A stretch of 64,000 bases of DNA from Paenibacillus illinoisensis NBRC 15959 (GTDB lineage Bacteria > Bacillota > Bacilli > Paenibacillales > Paenibacillaceae). The position numbers and the translations under genes are program-made. Under the pieces are notes generated by a model. It ran no database searches. It had not been told where the DNA came from and was given only the letters and a program-made list of their open reading frames with translations. Location: the NCBI RefSeq assembly GCF_004000925.1, contig NZ_BIME01000006.1:310001-374000 (forward strand), read 5' to 3'. Positions 35,816 to 44,639 of this stretch are shown in pieces (position 1 is the first letter of the stretch; every line of letters begins with the position of its first letter).

Positions 35816-37589
35816 ATTGAACATCCTCCTTCCGTTGTTGGGAATCATAAATGGCTTGATAGTGTGTGGAATTGGCCATGAGTTCGTCATGAGTACCACT
35901 TGCCACGATTTTCCCCTCATCCAGCACGTAAATGCAGTCTGCATCCTTCACCGAAGATATGCGCTGTGCTATCAAAAAGGTTGTGCTGTCTTTCATCAGG
36001 GAATGCAGTGCTCTCTGAATGCTTGCTTCGGTCTGCAGATCGACTGCACTCGTACTGTCATCCAAAATAAGAACATCCGGCCGCATGAGCAGGGCACGCG
36101 CAATGGAAATACGCTGTTTCTGCCCGCCGGAGAGATTGACTCCCCGCTGTCCAAGCTCCGTGTCGTAACCATCTTTCAGCTTCATGATAAATTCATCCGC
36201 TGCCGCTGCCCGTGCCGCTGCACGGATCTCGGCATCCGTGGCATCCGGTCTGCCGAAGCCGATATTATCCCGAATGCTGCCGCTGAACAGAATGGATTCC
36301 TGCAATACAATGGACACTCTGCTGCGAAGCAGCTGAAGATCCCAGTTCCGTACATTAACGCCGCCAACAAGTACTTCACCGAGTGAGGCATCATATAGGC
36401 GGGGGATCAGCTGCACGAGTGATGTCTTGCCTGAACCGGTGGAACCGAGTAAAGCCACTTTTTCCCCTGCTCGCGCAGTAAGATTAACTCCCGTGAGGGC
36501 ATTTTCGCCGTCATAACGGAACGAAACGTCCCGGAATTCCACCTCACCTGGTCGGCGATCAGCCCTGGATGCCGGATTGGAGCCAACCTGAGTGGCCTGA
36601 TTCGGCAATGCATTCTCTCTCTGGGCTTCATGGCCTGACTGAATGTCCGGCTCTGTATGTAGAACCTCGTTGATCCGGGCAGCCGACACCTTGGCCCGGG
36701 AGTAACTCATCATCATCATGCCGATGGAGGTGAGGGAGGAGAGCACCACCGTTACATAGTTGATAAAAGCAATCAGATCCCCGGCTGCAATATCGCCTCC
36801 TACAACCTGAAACCCGCCAAACCATAATACGGCTACGATTGTCGCATTCAGCATCAGGCTGAGTACAGGTGCATTCAGCGTAACAATGCGCCAGGCTTTC
36901 ACCGCTGTTCCCGTATAATCCTCATTGGATTGATTGAAACGCTTTTTCTCCGTGCCTGCACGTGCAAAAGCCTTGACGACACGAATCCCAGCGAGATTTT
37001 CCTGCAGAACGGCGTTGACTTGATCCAGCTTGTTCTGCACGCTGGCAAACAGCGGGTAGGAAGCGGATATGAGAATGTACAGAATGACAAAGAGAACAGG
37101 TACGGTCATCATGAGGATCAGCGCCAGCTTGATACTGATCGTAAATGCCATAATAATACTGCCGATGATCAACATCGGCGACCGGATGAACATTCGCAGA
37201 AGCATCTGTACAAAGGTCTGCATCTGCGTAATATCGCTCGTTAGACGCGTGATGAGCGATCCTTCCTGGAATGTGTCCAAATTACGGAAGGAAAAGGTTT
37301 GAATATGGTCGAACAGCTCCTGGCGCAGATCCGTACCATATCCAACAGACGCTTTGCTGGAAAAGAGTGTACAGCCTGCTCCGCCAACCCAGCCAATGAG
37401 GGCAAACAAAAGCATGAACAGCCCTGTGTGTACAATATGGGGCAGGTCACCGGCAAGCACGCCATCATCCACGATGCTGGACATCAGCTTCGGCTGAAGC
37501 AGGTCCATGGCTACCTCCAGCACCATAAGGAGTGGAGCGAGTATGGCGGCTGACTTATAAGGCGTCAAAAATCGTTTTAACGTCCACAA
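35808..37589 (-). CDS. ABC exporter subunit (permease-ATPase), degenerate-site half
   Basis: This protein of about 593 residues has six TM segments and an ATPase domain: Walker A GSTGSGKTS, signature [10 protein letters not shown] and Walker B VLILDDSTSAVD. The residue after the Walker B Asp is Asp instead of Glu, the hallmark of the non-catalytic site in heterodimeric exporters. TTG 37589 is favoured (AGGTGA 8 nt upstream); TTG 37610 is the alternative. The gene lies between a MarR regulator and the partner exporter subunit, all on one strand. Confidence 0.88.
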   Translation of the reverse strand: MWTLKRFLTPYKSAAILAPLLMVLEVAMDLLQPKLMSSIVDDGVLAGDLPHIVHTGLFMLLFALIGWVGGAGCTLFSSKASVGYGTDLRQELFDHIQTFSFRNLDTFQEGSLITRLTSDITQMQTFVQMLLRMFIRSPMLIIGSIIMAFTISIKLALILMMTVPVLFVILYILISASYPLFASVQNKLDQVNAVLQENLAGIRVVKAFARAGTEKKRFNQSNEDYTGTAVKAWRIVTLNAPVLSLMLNATIVAVLWFGGFQVVGGDIAAGDLIAFINYVTVVLSSLTSIGMMMMSYSRAKVSAARINEVLHTEPDIQSGHEAQRENALPNQATQVGSNPASRADRRPGEVEFRDVSFRYDGENALTGVNLTARAGEKVALLGSTGSGKTSLVQLIPRLYDASLGEVLVGGVNVRNWDLQLLRSRVSIVLQESILFSGSIRDNIGFGRPDATDAEIRAAARAAAADEFIMKLKDGYDTELGQRGVNLSGGQKQRISIARALLMRPDVLILDDSTSAVDLQTEASIQRALHSLMKDSTTFLIAQRISSVKDADCIYVLDEGKIVASGTHDELMANSTHYQAIYDSQQRKEDVQFG

Positions 37590-37649
37590 TTGGGAAATCA
37601 CCTCATTCAATGAAGTCTAAAATCATGCTGCTAAAATTCCATGCGTCAT

Positions 37650-38084
37650 TCAGGATTCACGAAGGTTGTGAATCATGCGCTGTGCAAGCGCTGACATGAG
37701 TTGCGTTTCTTCTGGCGTAAATCCTTCCTGAGCCTGGAGCTCCAGTTCCTGAAATACCTCACTCAAATCCTTGAGCGCGCTGCGGCCCTGGTCGGTCAGA
37801 TAGACACGCAGACTGCGCTGGTCATTCGGATCGGCTTCACGCCTTACATATCCCGATGTTTCCATGCGTTTCAGCATGACTGTAACGGTTGCAGGAGCAC
37901 GGCGAAGCTTCTCGGCCAGACTTTTCTGGGTCTGACCATCTTCACGGTCAAGCTGGAACAGCAGTGGAGGTTGTCCGGGGTACAGCTCGGGGTGGTTAAC
38001 CAGCTTCTCATGAACTTTATAGCGATGCAGCTTCACAAGTTCGGATAATTGTCCGAGCAGCCGTTCGTTGCGGGCTGAATGCAT
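37650..38084 (-). CDS. MarR-family transcriptional regulator
   Basis: This is a 144-residue winged-helix repressor. It contains the recognition-helix region QKSLAEKLRRAPATVTVMLKRMETSGYV, the wing RREADPNDQRSLRVYLT and a C-terminal dimerisation helix. AGGAGG precedes the ATG. It heads the operon with the two ABC exporter genes and probably controls them and itself through the palindrome at 38103-38114. The ligand is unknown. Confidence 0.92.
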   Translation of the reverse strand: MHSARNERLLGQLSELVKLHRYKVHEKLVNHPELYPGQPPLLFQLDREDGQTQKSLAEKLRRAPATVTVMLKRMETSGYVRREADPNDQRSLRVYLTDQGRSALKDLSEVFQELELQAQEGFTPEETQLMSALAQRMIHNLRES

Positions 38085-38102
38085 ATGCTATCCTCCTATT
38101 AA

Positions 38103-38114
38103 TTAGTCGACTAA
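38103..38114. promoter_or_regulatory. Candidate MarR operator
   Basis: TTAGTCGACTAA is a perfect 12-bp palindrome located 19 bases upstream of the MarR start codon. Such short AT-flanked palindromes are typical MarR autoregulatory sites. Confidence 0.55.
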
Positions 38115-38223
38115 CTAAATCATAAGTTTGATCTTACATACCGTCAAGGCATTTGTAAGGTGGAATTTAAAAATGCGAGGGCAACGTATCCCCAGCGCGG
38201 AGCGATACAGGTTTTGCAACATA

Positions 38224-38257
38224 AGAAAAAGAGCTCCGGAACGGATCCGCAGCTCCA
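38224..38257 (-). terminator. Terminator downstream of the DUF418 gene
   Basis: On the minus strand, GAGCTGCGGA/TTCCGGAGCTC arms (one mismatch) are followed by T5. It lies about 50 bases beyond the stop codon. Confidence 0.65.
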
Positions 38258-38308
38258 ACTGAAGAGGGAGAAATACTGTGGTGCTCTTACAGGTAACCCT
38301 ATTTCATA

Positions 38309-39460
38309 TTACATCGGTTCAGCCCGTGACTGTGACTTGACTGCAGGAGAGATGGAGAGCTTGCGCCATAACCATTCGACCGGTCCCGATTTAAATTTGA
38401 GCAGCCATGCATGGGAGAATAACATCATTACAATACAGATGCCGGCCCACAGTAACAGGATCACAAGTGAGGACGGAGAACCACCGAGTCCCAGACCCCA
38501 TCCATAAAAGATGGCGGAAGCCAGGATGTTTTGCATAATGTAAGAGCTTAGTGCCATCTTGCCAATCTCTCCGAACCGCCTGAAGAGACCGGCGAACCTA
38601 TTCCTTTCCAGCATGTAAGCGATCAGCCCAAGATAGCCGAGCGTAAGGATCGGTGCACTGATGTACCGAACAAATAAGTCCATGCTGCCTCCCGGCACCA
38701 GCAGGAGCAGATTCAGAGGAATGCCAGCGGCAAGCCCGAAATTCATCCATTTGCGGCGTCTAAGACGCCCGGATGCCTCGTCTGAGAATAGGTTTGCACG
38801 CATGAGCATGGAACCCAGCAGGAACAGAAATATATTCAGCGGAATGATAACGATGGACTCTGTTCGAAAGAAAGCAAAGTTGTCCAGCCGGAATAGAACC
38901 TGCTCCCACCATGTTCCCGAGGCGTATAGCTTGGTAATCGTGTCCATGCCATTGAAGGTGGAACCACTCTCTGAAAGGGCCAGGAGTGCGGTAATTCCGC
39001 CCACTCCGATGAGGTGTATACCGCCCATGAGCCCCATCACAATCAGGATAAAGCGGCGGGAACGGTTAATGATGAAGGACACGATGACGCCTGTAATCGC
39101 ATAACTCATCAGAACATCGTATTCCATGACCAACGTGTAGTGCAGCAATCCATCAATGAGCAGCAGCACACATGTCCATATGTAAACCCCTGGCCAGACA
39201 TATCCTTCACGAAGTGCTTTTTGCCGCTTTAATTCCATGCCTGCCCCGAAGAGAAGAGTAAGCAGTCCGAGGAATTTTCCATTAACCAGCATAAGCATCA
39301 GTGTTTGCACTGCACGATCACCTGAGGACCACCAGGGCTGATGCGGATCTCCAAACATTTTGTTCAGATCGCCCAGATAAGCAAAAAGCCAAATATTCGT
39401 CCCCAGTGTACCGATAATCGCAAATCCTCTAAGAACATCCAATAATACGATCCTTTTCAT
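38309..39460 (-). CDS. DUF418-family integral membrane protein (YeiB-like)
   Basis: This is a 383-residue protein with about ten TM segments. It begins with the family signature RIVLLDVLRGFAIIGTLGTNI and ends with the DUF418 region (RFGEIGKMALSSYIMQNILASAIFYGWGLG). Members are related to membrane acyltransferases, but their role is not established. GGAGG lies 13 nt before the ATG, which is longer than usual. It stands alone, divergent from the ADP-ribose operon. Confidence 0.88.
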   Translation of the reverse strand: MKRIVLLDVLRGFAIIGTLGTNIWLFAYLGDLNKMFGDPHQPWWSSGDRAVQTLMLMLVNGKFLGLLTLLFGAGMELKRQKALREGYVWPGVYIWTCVLLLIDGLLHYTLVMEYDVLMSYAITGVIVSFIINRSRRFILIVMGLMGGIHLIGVGGITALLALSESGSTFNGMDTITKLYASGTWWEQVLFRLDNFAFFRTESIVIIPLNIFLFLLGSMLMRANLFSDEASGRLRRRKWMNFGLAAGIPLNLLLLVPGGSMDLFVRYISAPILTLGYLGLIAYMLERNRFAGLFRRFGEIGKMALSSYIMQNILASAIFYGWGLGLGGSPSSLVILLLWAGICIVMMLFSHAWLLKFKSGPVEWLWRKLSISPAVKSQSRAEPM

Positions 39461-39612
39461 TCCAGCGATACATCCTCCTTTAATAATACGAGTGAATTAA
39501 AATCAATATAACACAATTGTATTAAAATAAACAGCAAACGCAGTTCTTATTTTTTTAGATATGGGAAATATTGACGAAGGATAACAGATGTGTTAACTTC
39601 TTATTATCTAAT

Positions 39613-39637
39613 TGTTAATAACATTATGTTAATAACA
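39613..39637 (+). promoter_or_regulatory. Tandem palindromic operators before the ADP-ribose operon
   Basis: TGTTAATAACA occurs at 39613-39623 and again at 39627-39637. Each copy is itself a palindrome around a central A. A partial third copy (TGTTAAC) lies about 22 bp upstream. They end 16 bases before the Nudix regulator gene and are good candidates for its own binding site. Confidence 0.55.
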
Positions 39638-39653
39638 GAACGGGGTTTTAATT

Positions 39654-40583
39654 ATGACAAATGAAGGTTATTCGGAGGGGCGACCATTGGACCATCTGAA
39701 TCATGGAGATATTAGCGAGCAGCAGTTTCTGGAGACATATAATGCAGGCGATTATGAGCGTCCTTCAGTGACGGTAGATATGCTTGTCTTCACGATAAGG
39801 AGCGAGGCTCAGTCCAATTATCGCAAACTTGCTGAGCCGGCACTGCAGCTGCTGATGATTCGCCGCGGTGGTCATCCCTATATGGGCAAGTGGGCATTAC
39901 CGGGTGGATTCGTGTCCATGCAGGAATCCCTGGAGGATGCAGCACGCCGCGAGCTGGTTACAGAGACCGGGCTGGATGATATCTATCTGGAGCAGTTGTA
40001 CACGTGGGGCGATGTGCACCGTGATCCTCGTACAAGGGTGATCAGCTGCTCGTACATGGCGCTCGTTGATAGCAGCGAGCTTGAGCTGGAAGCAGGCGAT
40101 GATGCGAGTGATGCAGACTGGTTCAGGGTAGAACAGCGGCTCCTTGAGGAGAAACGTCATATTCATGAACGAGGTCGTACGACGGAACGAAGGGTGCAGC
40201 TGACGTTGTCGAACGGAACAGAGGAGCTATCGGCTGTCATTGAGGTGAAGGAAGCTGTGGAAGGCAGCGTTCGAAGCAGCAGTATGACCATCTTGGAAGT
40301 GAAGGGCATAGCGTTTGACCATGCCAAGATTATGTATTATGCGCTGGAACGATTACGATCCAAAGTGGAATATACGGATATTGCTTTTAATCTGATGCCG
40401 GAGACATTTACGCTGACTGCCCTGCAGAAGGTCTATGAGATTATTGGTGGCAAAAAGCTGCTGGCTGCAGCCTTCCGGCGCAAAATCGCGGATTGGGTGA
40501 TCGAAACCGGAGAGTTTACGGGCAATGCAGGACATCGTCCTTCTCGTCTATACAGACTGAACCCGGAGCGTATGACGACATAA
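39654..40583 (+). CDS. NrtR-like Nudix-domain transcriptional regulator
   Basis: This 309-residue protein has a Nudix domain (about 35-160). Its Nudix box GFVSMQESLEDAARRELVTE has one of the expected acidic residues replaced by Thr, so hydrolysis may be weak or lost. A C-terminal winged-helix domain follows (about 220-305, ending RPSRLYRLNPERM). This is the NrtR arrangement, in which ADP-ribose or related NAD metabolites release the repressor from DNA. It leads an operon with three ADP-ribose-processing proteins. The ATG at 39654 has a weak ribosome binding site. Confidence 0.85.
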   Translation: MTNEGYSEGRPLDHLNHGDISEQQFLETYNAGDYERPSVTVDMLVFTIRSEAQSNYRKLAEPALQLLMIRRGGHPYMGKWALPGGFVSMQESLEDAARRELVTETGLDDIYLEQLYTWGDVHRDPRTRVISCSYMALVDSSELELEAGDDASDADWFRVEQRLLEEKRHIHERGRTTERRVQLTLSNGTEELSAVIEVKEAVEGSVRSSSMTILEVKGIAFDHAKIMYYALERLRSKVEYTDIAFNLMPETFTLTALQKVYEIIGGKKLLAAAFRRKIADWVIETGEFTGNAGHRPSRLYRLNPERMTT

Positions 40584-40617
40584 TTTTTTTTGTATTGAAA
40601 GGAGGGCATCTGGAATT

Positions 40618-41094
40618 ATGGAGAAGTTTACTTTCTTTTGGCGTACCGCATCACCCTTTTCCCAGTGGCATCCGGCAGATTTTACGGTGAACGGAATCGG
40701 TTATACGAGTGCCGAACAATACATGATGCATCAAAAAGCACTGCTGTTTGGCGATCAGGCCATGGCGGACAAGATTTTGAAGGCAACCTCAGCTTCAGTG
40801 CAAAAGAAGCTGGGCAGACAGGTAACCGGATTCGACCAGACGATATGGGAAGCGAGCTGCAAACGCATTGTTTATGAAGGTAACCAGGCCAAATTCATGC
40901 AAAATGAAGACCTGCTTGCCGCATTGCTCGACACCCGTGGCACGACCCTTGTGGAAGCAAGCCCGGATGACCGGATCTGGGGCGTTGGGCTGGCAGAGGA
41001 AGATCCACGTATCCGCCATCGCAGAACATGGCGAGGAACCAACTGGCTCGGTGAGATTCTGACCCGGCTAAGAGATGAGATAGGAAGTGATTAG
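40618..41094 (+). CDS. NADAR-family protein (YbiA-like)
   Basis: This 158-residue protein shows the NADAR core: FFWRTASPFSQWHPADF, TSAEQYMMHQKALLFGD, KKLGRQVTGFD, KFMQNEDLL, LVEASPDDRIWGVGL and RGTNWLGEIL. NADAR proteins hydrolyse N-glycosidic ADP-ribose derivatives; some remove ADP-ribose from guanine in DNA in DarT-NADAR modules, and YbiA relatives act on riboflavin intermediates. The surrounding ADP-ribose genes favour the first role. GGAGGG precedes the ATG. Confidence 0.88.
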   Translation: MEKFTFFWRTASPFSQWHPADFTVNGIGYTSAEQYMMHQKALLFGDQAMADKILKATSASVQKKLGRQVTGFDQTIWEASCKRIVYEGNQAKFMQNEDLLAALLDTRGTTLVEASPDDRIWGVGLAEEDPRIRHRRTWRGTNWLGEILTRLRDEIGSD

Positions 41095-41095
41095 A

Positions 41096-41989
41096 ATGAA
41101 TGCTAACCAGCATAAGAAAAATAACCAGCTAAAAAGCACGAATCAGCGCTCGGGCCGTGCTCGAATTGCCCAGGAAACACTGGCCATCCTGGAAGAGGGG
41201 CAGTACATCAACGGATATGACCGCAGGGTATCGATTGATGAAGATTTGAAACGAGCGATTCAGGGTTCCGTTTTATACCGTCCGGATGAGCTTCCGGCAC
41301 TTCGGGAGCAGGTGCGCCAATTACAGCCAACGCCTAAGTCTGCAGCTGCCAAGATTGAAGTCACCGGTGAGACGACGCTTGCCGCAGCTTCACGTCTTGT
41401 GGTAGATGAGGGGAGAACGGATGTCGTTTGCCTGAACTTTGCCTCAGCGAAAAATCCGGGTGGAGGTTTCCTGGGTGGAAGTCAGGCACAGGAAGAGAGT
41501 CTCGCCCGGGCTTCCGGGTTATATCCTTGTATTTCTCAAATGAATGAAATGTATGATCATAATCGTAAGCTGCGCACCTGTCTGTATTCAGACTATATGA
41601 TCTATTCACCGGATGTACCGGTCATACGTGATGATGAGGACCGGCTGCTAGCCCAATATTACACGACCGCCTTTATTTCGGCTCCTGCCGTCAATGCTGG
41701 CGTTGTGAAGGAACGGGAGCAGGCAGATGACCAGCAGATCGAATCGGTCATGAAGGAGCGGATTCGGTATATTTTGGACGTGGCGGCGATGAATGGTCAT
41801 CGTACCCTTGTTCTGGGTGCTTATGGTTGCGGGGTGTTCCGGAATGACCCGGTGGATGTGGCGAGGTATTTCCATGATGTCCTGGTACAGGAGAATTTCA
41901 GGCAGTCCTTTGAGCGGATTGTATTTGCTGTGTTGGATAGATCAGCTGGACAGAGAATAATCAAGGCGTTTCAAGAACAATTGCTTTGA
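41096..41989 (+). CDS. Microbial poly(ADP-ribose) glycohydrolase (TIGR02452 family)
   Basis: This is a protein of about 297 residues. The catalytic PARG signature GGG-X7-QEE is visible (GGGFLGGSQAQEE) after VCLNFASAKNP. Further family features are SDYMIYSPDVPVI, the AFISAPAVN segment and VLGAYGCGVFRNDP near the end. These macrodomain-fold enzymes cleave ADP-ribose from modified targets. ATG 41096 is favoured (GGAAGTG upstream), starting one base after the NADAR stop; a GTG at 41087 would overlap it. Confidence 0.88.
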   Translation: MNANQHKKNNQLKSTNQRSGRARIAQETLAILEEGQYINGYDRRVSIDEDLKRAIQGSVLYRPDELPALREQVRQLQPTPKSAAAKIEVTGETTLAAASRLVVDEGRTDVVCLNFASAKNPGGGFLGGSQAQEESLARASGLYPCISQMNEMYDHNRKLRTCLYSDYMIYSPDVPVIRDDEDRLLAQYYTTAFISAPAVNAGVVKEREQADDQQIESVMKERIRYILDVAAMNGHRTLVLGAYGCGVFRNDPVDVARYFHDVLVQENFRQSFERIVFAVLDRSAGQRIIKAFQEQLL

Positions 41990-42032
41990 ACAGCAAGTAA
42001 GTCATTTTAATATGTGAAGAAGGAGGATTAAG

Positions 42033-42455
42033 ATGCAATTTCGTGAGATCCAACAGGATTTGTTTGCAATGGATGAAGCTTATACGCTCGCTCATTGTAT
42101 TTCCGCTGATGCCCGCATGGGGGCGGGAATTGCAGTACAGTTTCGGGAAAGATTCGGGCTTCAGGTTTTACAAGAGCAGGCGAAGCAGGAAGCGCTTGAG
42201 ATTGGACGGTGTTACCCGGTAGGGCGTACGTTGAATCTCGTAACCAAGGCGAAGTTTTCGAATAAACCAACCTATTCATCGTTTACCCGCGCGGTGCAAT
42301 CGATGCGAGACGTCTGTGTAGAACAAGAAATCAGTAAGCTGGCCATGCCGCAGATTGGTTGCGGGCTCGACAGACTGAAGTGGGACAAAGTAAGCGGTAT
42401 TATTCAGGATACGTTTGCTGACACGGATGTTGAGATTGTCGTTTGTACCTTATGA
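42033..42455 (+). CDS. TARG1-like macrodomain ADP-ribose hydrolase
   Basis: This 140-residue macrodomain closely follows human TARG1/OARD1: LAHCISADARMGAGIAVQF, NKPTYSSF with catalytic Lys78, and MPQIGCGLDRLKWD with Asp113. In TARG1 this Lys-Asp pair removes ADP-ribose from acidic residues and, in DarG relatives, from thymidine in DNA. AAGGAGG precedes the ATG. It is the fourth gene of the operon, followed by a terminator. No ADP-ribosyltransferase is encoded in the window. Confidence 0.9.
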   Translation: MQFREIQQDLFAMDEAYTLAHCISADARMGAGIAVQFRERFGLQVLQEQAKQEALEIGRCYPVGRTLNLVTKAKFSNKPTYSSFTRAVQSMRDVCVEQEISKLAMPQIGCGLDRLKWDKVSGIIQDTFADTDVEIVVCTL

Positions 42456-42489
42456 GGATGAGGAATGACAGGCTTTTATTGAAATATAG

Positions 42490-42568
42490 AAAAAACCTCT
42501 GCTTCGGACGGAGGAGAACAGGACAGCAAGTCTGCCGTTCCCTCTCCAGTTCGTAAGCGAGGTTTTTT
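42490..42568. terminator. Terminator shared by ADP-ribose and siderophore operons
   Basis: The arms AAAAAACCTCTGCTT and AAGCGAGGTTTTTT (with one bulged base) are separated by a loop of about 50 bases. The symmetric A/T runs allow termination in both directions. Confidence 0.7.
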
Positions 42569-42594
42569 GGTGATTTCTCCAGTGTGCTACTGGT

Positions 42595-43548
42595 TTATTT
42601 TTGGGTAAACATCTCTTTGGCCTCATCCAGTGCCATTTTATTGCCGATTGCGGAATAGTCCAGCCAAGGCTGCGCGCCGATGGTGTACACGTGACCGGCT
42701 TTAACGGCTTTTAGCCCTTGCCAGATCGGGTTGTTTTGCAGTTCTTTGAACATGTTCTCCGCTTCCTCATCCGAGTTCACCACTACGAAGATGGCATCTG
42801 CATCGAAATCAGGCAGTACTTCACGAGAGATCACCTGGTAAGGCTTGGTGGAATCAATATCCGTTATGTCTTTGGCCGGGGTCAGTCCAAGATCATCATA
42901 CAAGATCGGCCCCATAGGGCGGCGTGTGCTGAATACACGCAATTCTTTGGCAGTTACACGGATGGCCATCACGCTACCATCACCGATCTCGTCGTGGATT
43001 AATGATTTTACCTCTTCGGTCTCTGCTGCATAATCCTGAATATATTGCTCTGCTTCCTTCTCGCGATGGACCAGCTTGCCAATGTCCTTGAGGTGATCAC
43101 GCCATGTACCGTCATCCAGATTAAATACATGCACAGGAGCGATTTTCTCAAACTTGGCAATGTCCTCACCGGAATATTCTTCATCGAGATAGATCACATC
43201 AGGCTTCAGGGCAAGCAGGGTTTCCATGTCGGGATCTTTCACCGGACCAAGCGGTGTCGTGTTTTGCAGGCGATCTGCAACATGGGACAGGAATGCTTTG
43301 GCCTCGCCGCCAATAACGGAACCAACGGGTGTGATGCCAAGCGCCAGCAAGTCATTCGTCAGGTGGATGGACATTGACGCGATGCGTTGTTCTCCGGAAG
43401 CCGGACTGCTATCCTGCTGCTCGGAAGTGCTGTCCGTGGAAGTGCTGCCAGCAGCGGATGAAGAGCCAGAATTGCTGGCAGTTCCGCAAGCGGCAAGCAC
43501 AAATATCAGGCAAATGCTCAGGGCGAGCAATACATTTTTCTTTAACAT
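42595..43548 (-). CDS. Iron-siderophore ABC substrate-binding lipoprotein
   Basis: This 317-residue protein has lipobox VLAAC and a Ser/Gly/Thr-rich tether. A helical-backbone binding-protein fold of the FeuA/FhuD class follows: RIASMSIHLTNDLLALGITPVG, LLALKPDVIYLDEEY and VYTIGAQPWLDYSAIGNKMALDE. It delivers ferric siderophore to the two permeases encoded upstream on the same strand. No ATPase gene is present, so the system probably borrows a shared ATPase as FeuABC does with YusV in Bacillus subtilis. Confidence 0.9.
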   Translation of the reverse strand: MLKKNVLLALSICLIFVLAACGTASNSGSSSAAGSTSTDSTSEQQDSSPASGEQRIASMSIHLTNDLLALGITPVGSVIGGEAKAFLSHVADRLQNTTPLGPVKDPDMETLLALKPDVIYLDEEYSGEDIAKFEKIAPVHVFNLDDGTWRDHLKDIGKLVHREKEAEQYIQDYAAETEEVKSLIHDEIGDGSVMAIRVTAKELRVFSTRRPMGPILYDDLGLTPAKDITDIDSTKPYQVISREVLPDFDADAIFVVVNSDEEAENMFKELQNNPIWQGLKAVKAGHVYTIGAQPWLDYSAIGNKMALDEAKEMFTQK

Positions 43549-43621
43549 GAATATTCACATTCTCCTTGAACATCACTTGGATGTTAATAATTAGATGAAT
43601 AAAGTAGATCACCGGCTTCGA

Positions 43622-44638
43622 TCATTTGGTTCGCACCAGTAGATATAAAAAGTAAGGTGCACCAATGGCAGCCACCACAATGCCTGCGGGGATGGCATTC
43701 GGTTGGAAAATCGTTCGTCCCATCGTATCGGCAGTAACCAGGATGACCATGCCAATGAGACCCGCCGCCGGAATCAGGTGGCGATGCATCGGACCGACAA
43801 GTATGCGGGCGAGGTGCGGCGCGGCCAGTCCGATGAATCCGATCCCTCCGGCCATGGATACACTTATGGCTGACAGCGCCACAGTACATAAGAGAAGCCA
43901 TATGCGCTGGGATCGGACGGGTGTACCAATCCCCGTGGCGGCTGCATCTCCAAGACCGAAAGCGTCCAGCGTTTTGGAACGGCTCCAGATGTAGGGAACA
44001 CAGACTGCAATCCATGGAAGCAGAGCCTGCACGTGAATCCAGTCCCGACCCCACACACTGCCGGCGAGCCAGCGGGCAGCGAAGGAATACGTATCTTCAT
44101 CCAGCCGAAGAGACAGATATAACGTTAGCGCATGAAACCCTGCGGCGACAGCGATACCGACCAGGATCAGCTTGATGGGAGATACCCCGTTATGCCGATC
44201 ATAGGCGAGCAGCATAATGATCAGTGCTGAGATGACTCCGCCTGCAAAAGTAAACAAGGGGATCAGCAGGGCAATCGAGCCATCCATGGAATAGGACAGA
44301 CTTACGAAAACCATCAGCCCCAATGCGGCTCCTGCATGAAGGCCAAGAATGCCGGGATCGGCAAGCGGGTTGCGCGTAATGCCTTGAAGGGCCGCTCCCG
44401 AGATGCCAAGACCTGCTCCAGCCAGGACTGTAATGAGAATGCGAGGCAAACGGTAATCGAACAACACAATCTGATCGTCCGCAGTACCATTACCAAGCAG
44501 GGTTTGCAGTACAGCGAGCGGAGAGAGACGAATCGTACCCGTATTCAGGCTAATCACGATAACCGTGCATGCAATACAGATCAGCGTAACGCTGACTGCG
44601 ATGGATCGTTTTCCCCGTGAAGGCATCATGGATCTCAT
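43622..44638 (-). CDS. Iron-siderophore ABC permease, FecCD family (second subunit)
   Basis: This protein of about 338 residues has nine to ten TM segments. It carries the family hallmarks [31 protein letters not shown] (here [21 protein letters not shown]) and [29 protein letters not shown] lies 9 nt before ATG 44638, so the longer upstream frame is discounted. It starts one base after the stop of the first permease. Confidence 0.92.
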   Translation of the reverse strand: [338 protein letters not shown]

Positions 44639-44639
44639 G

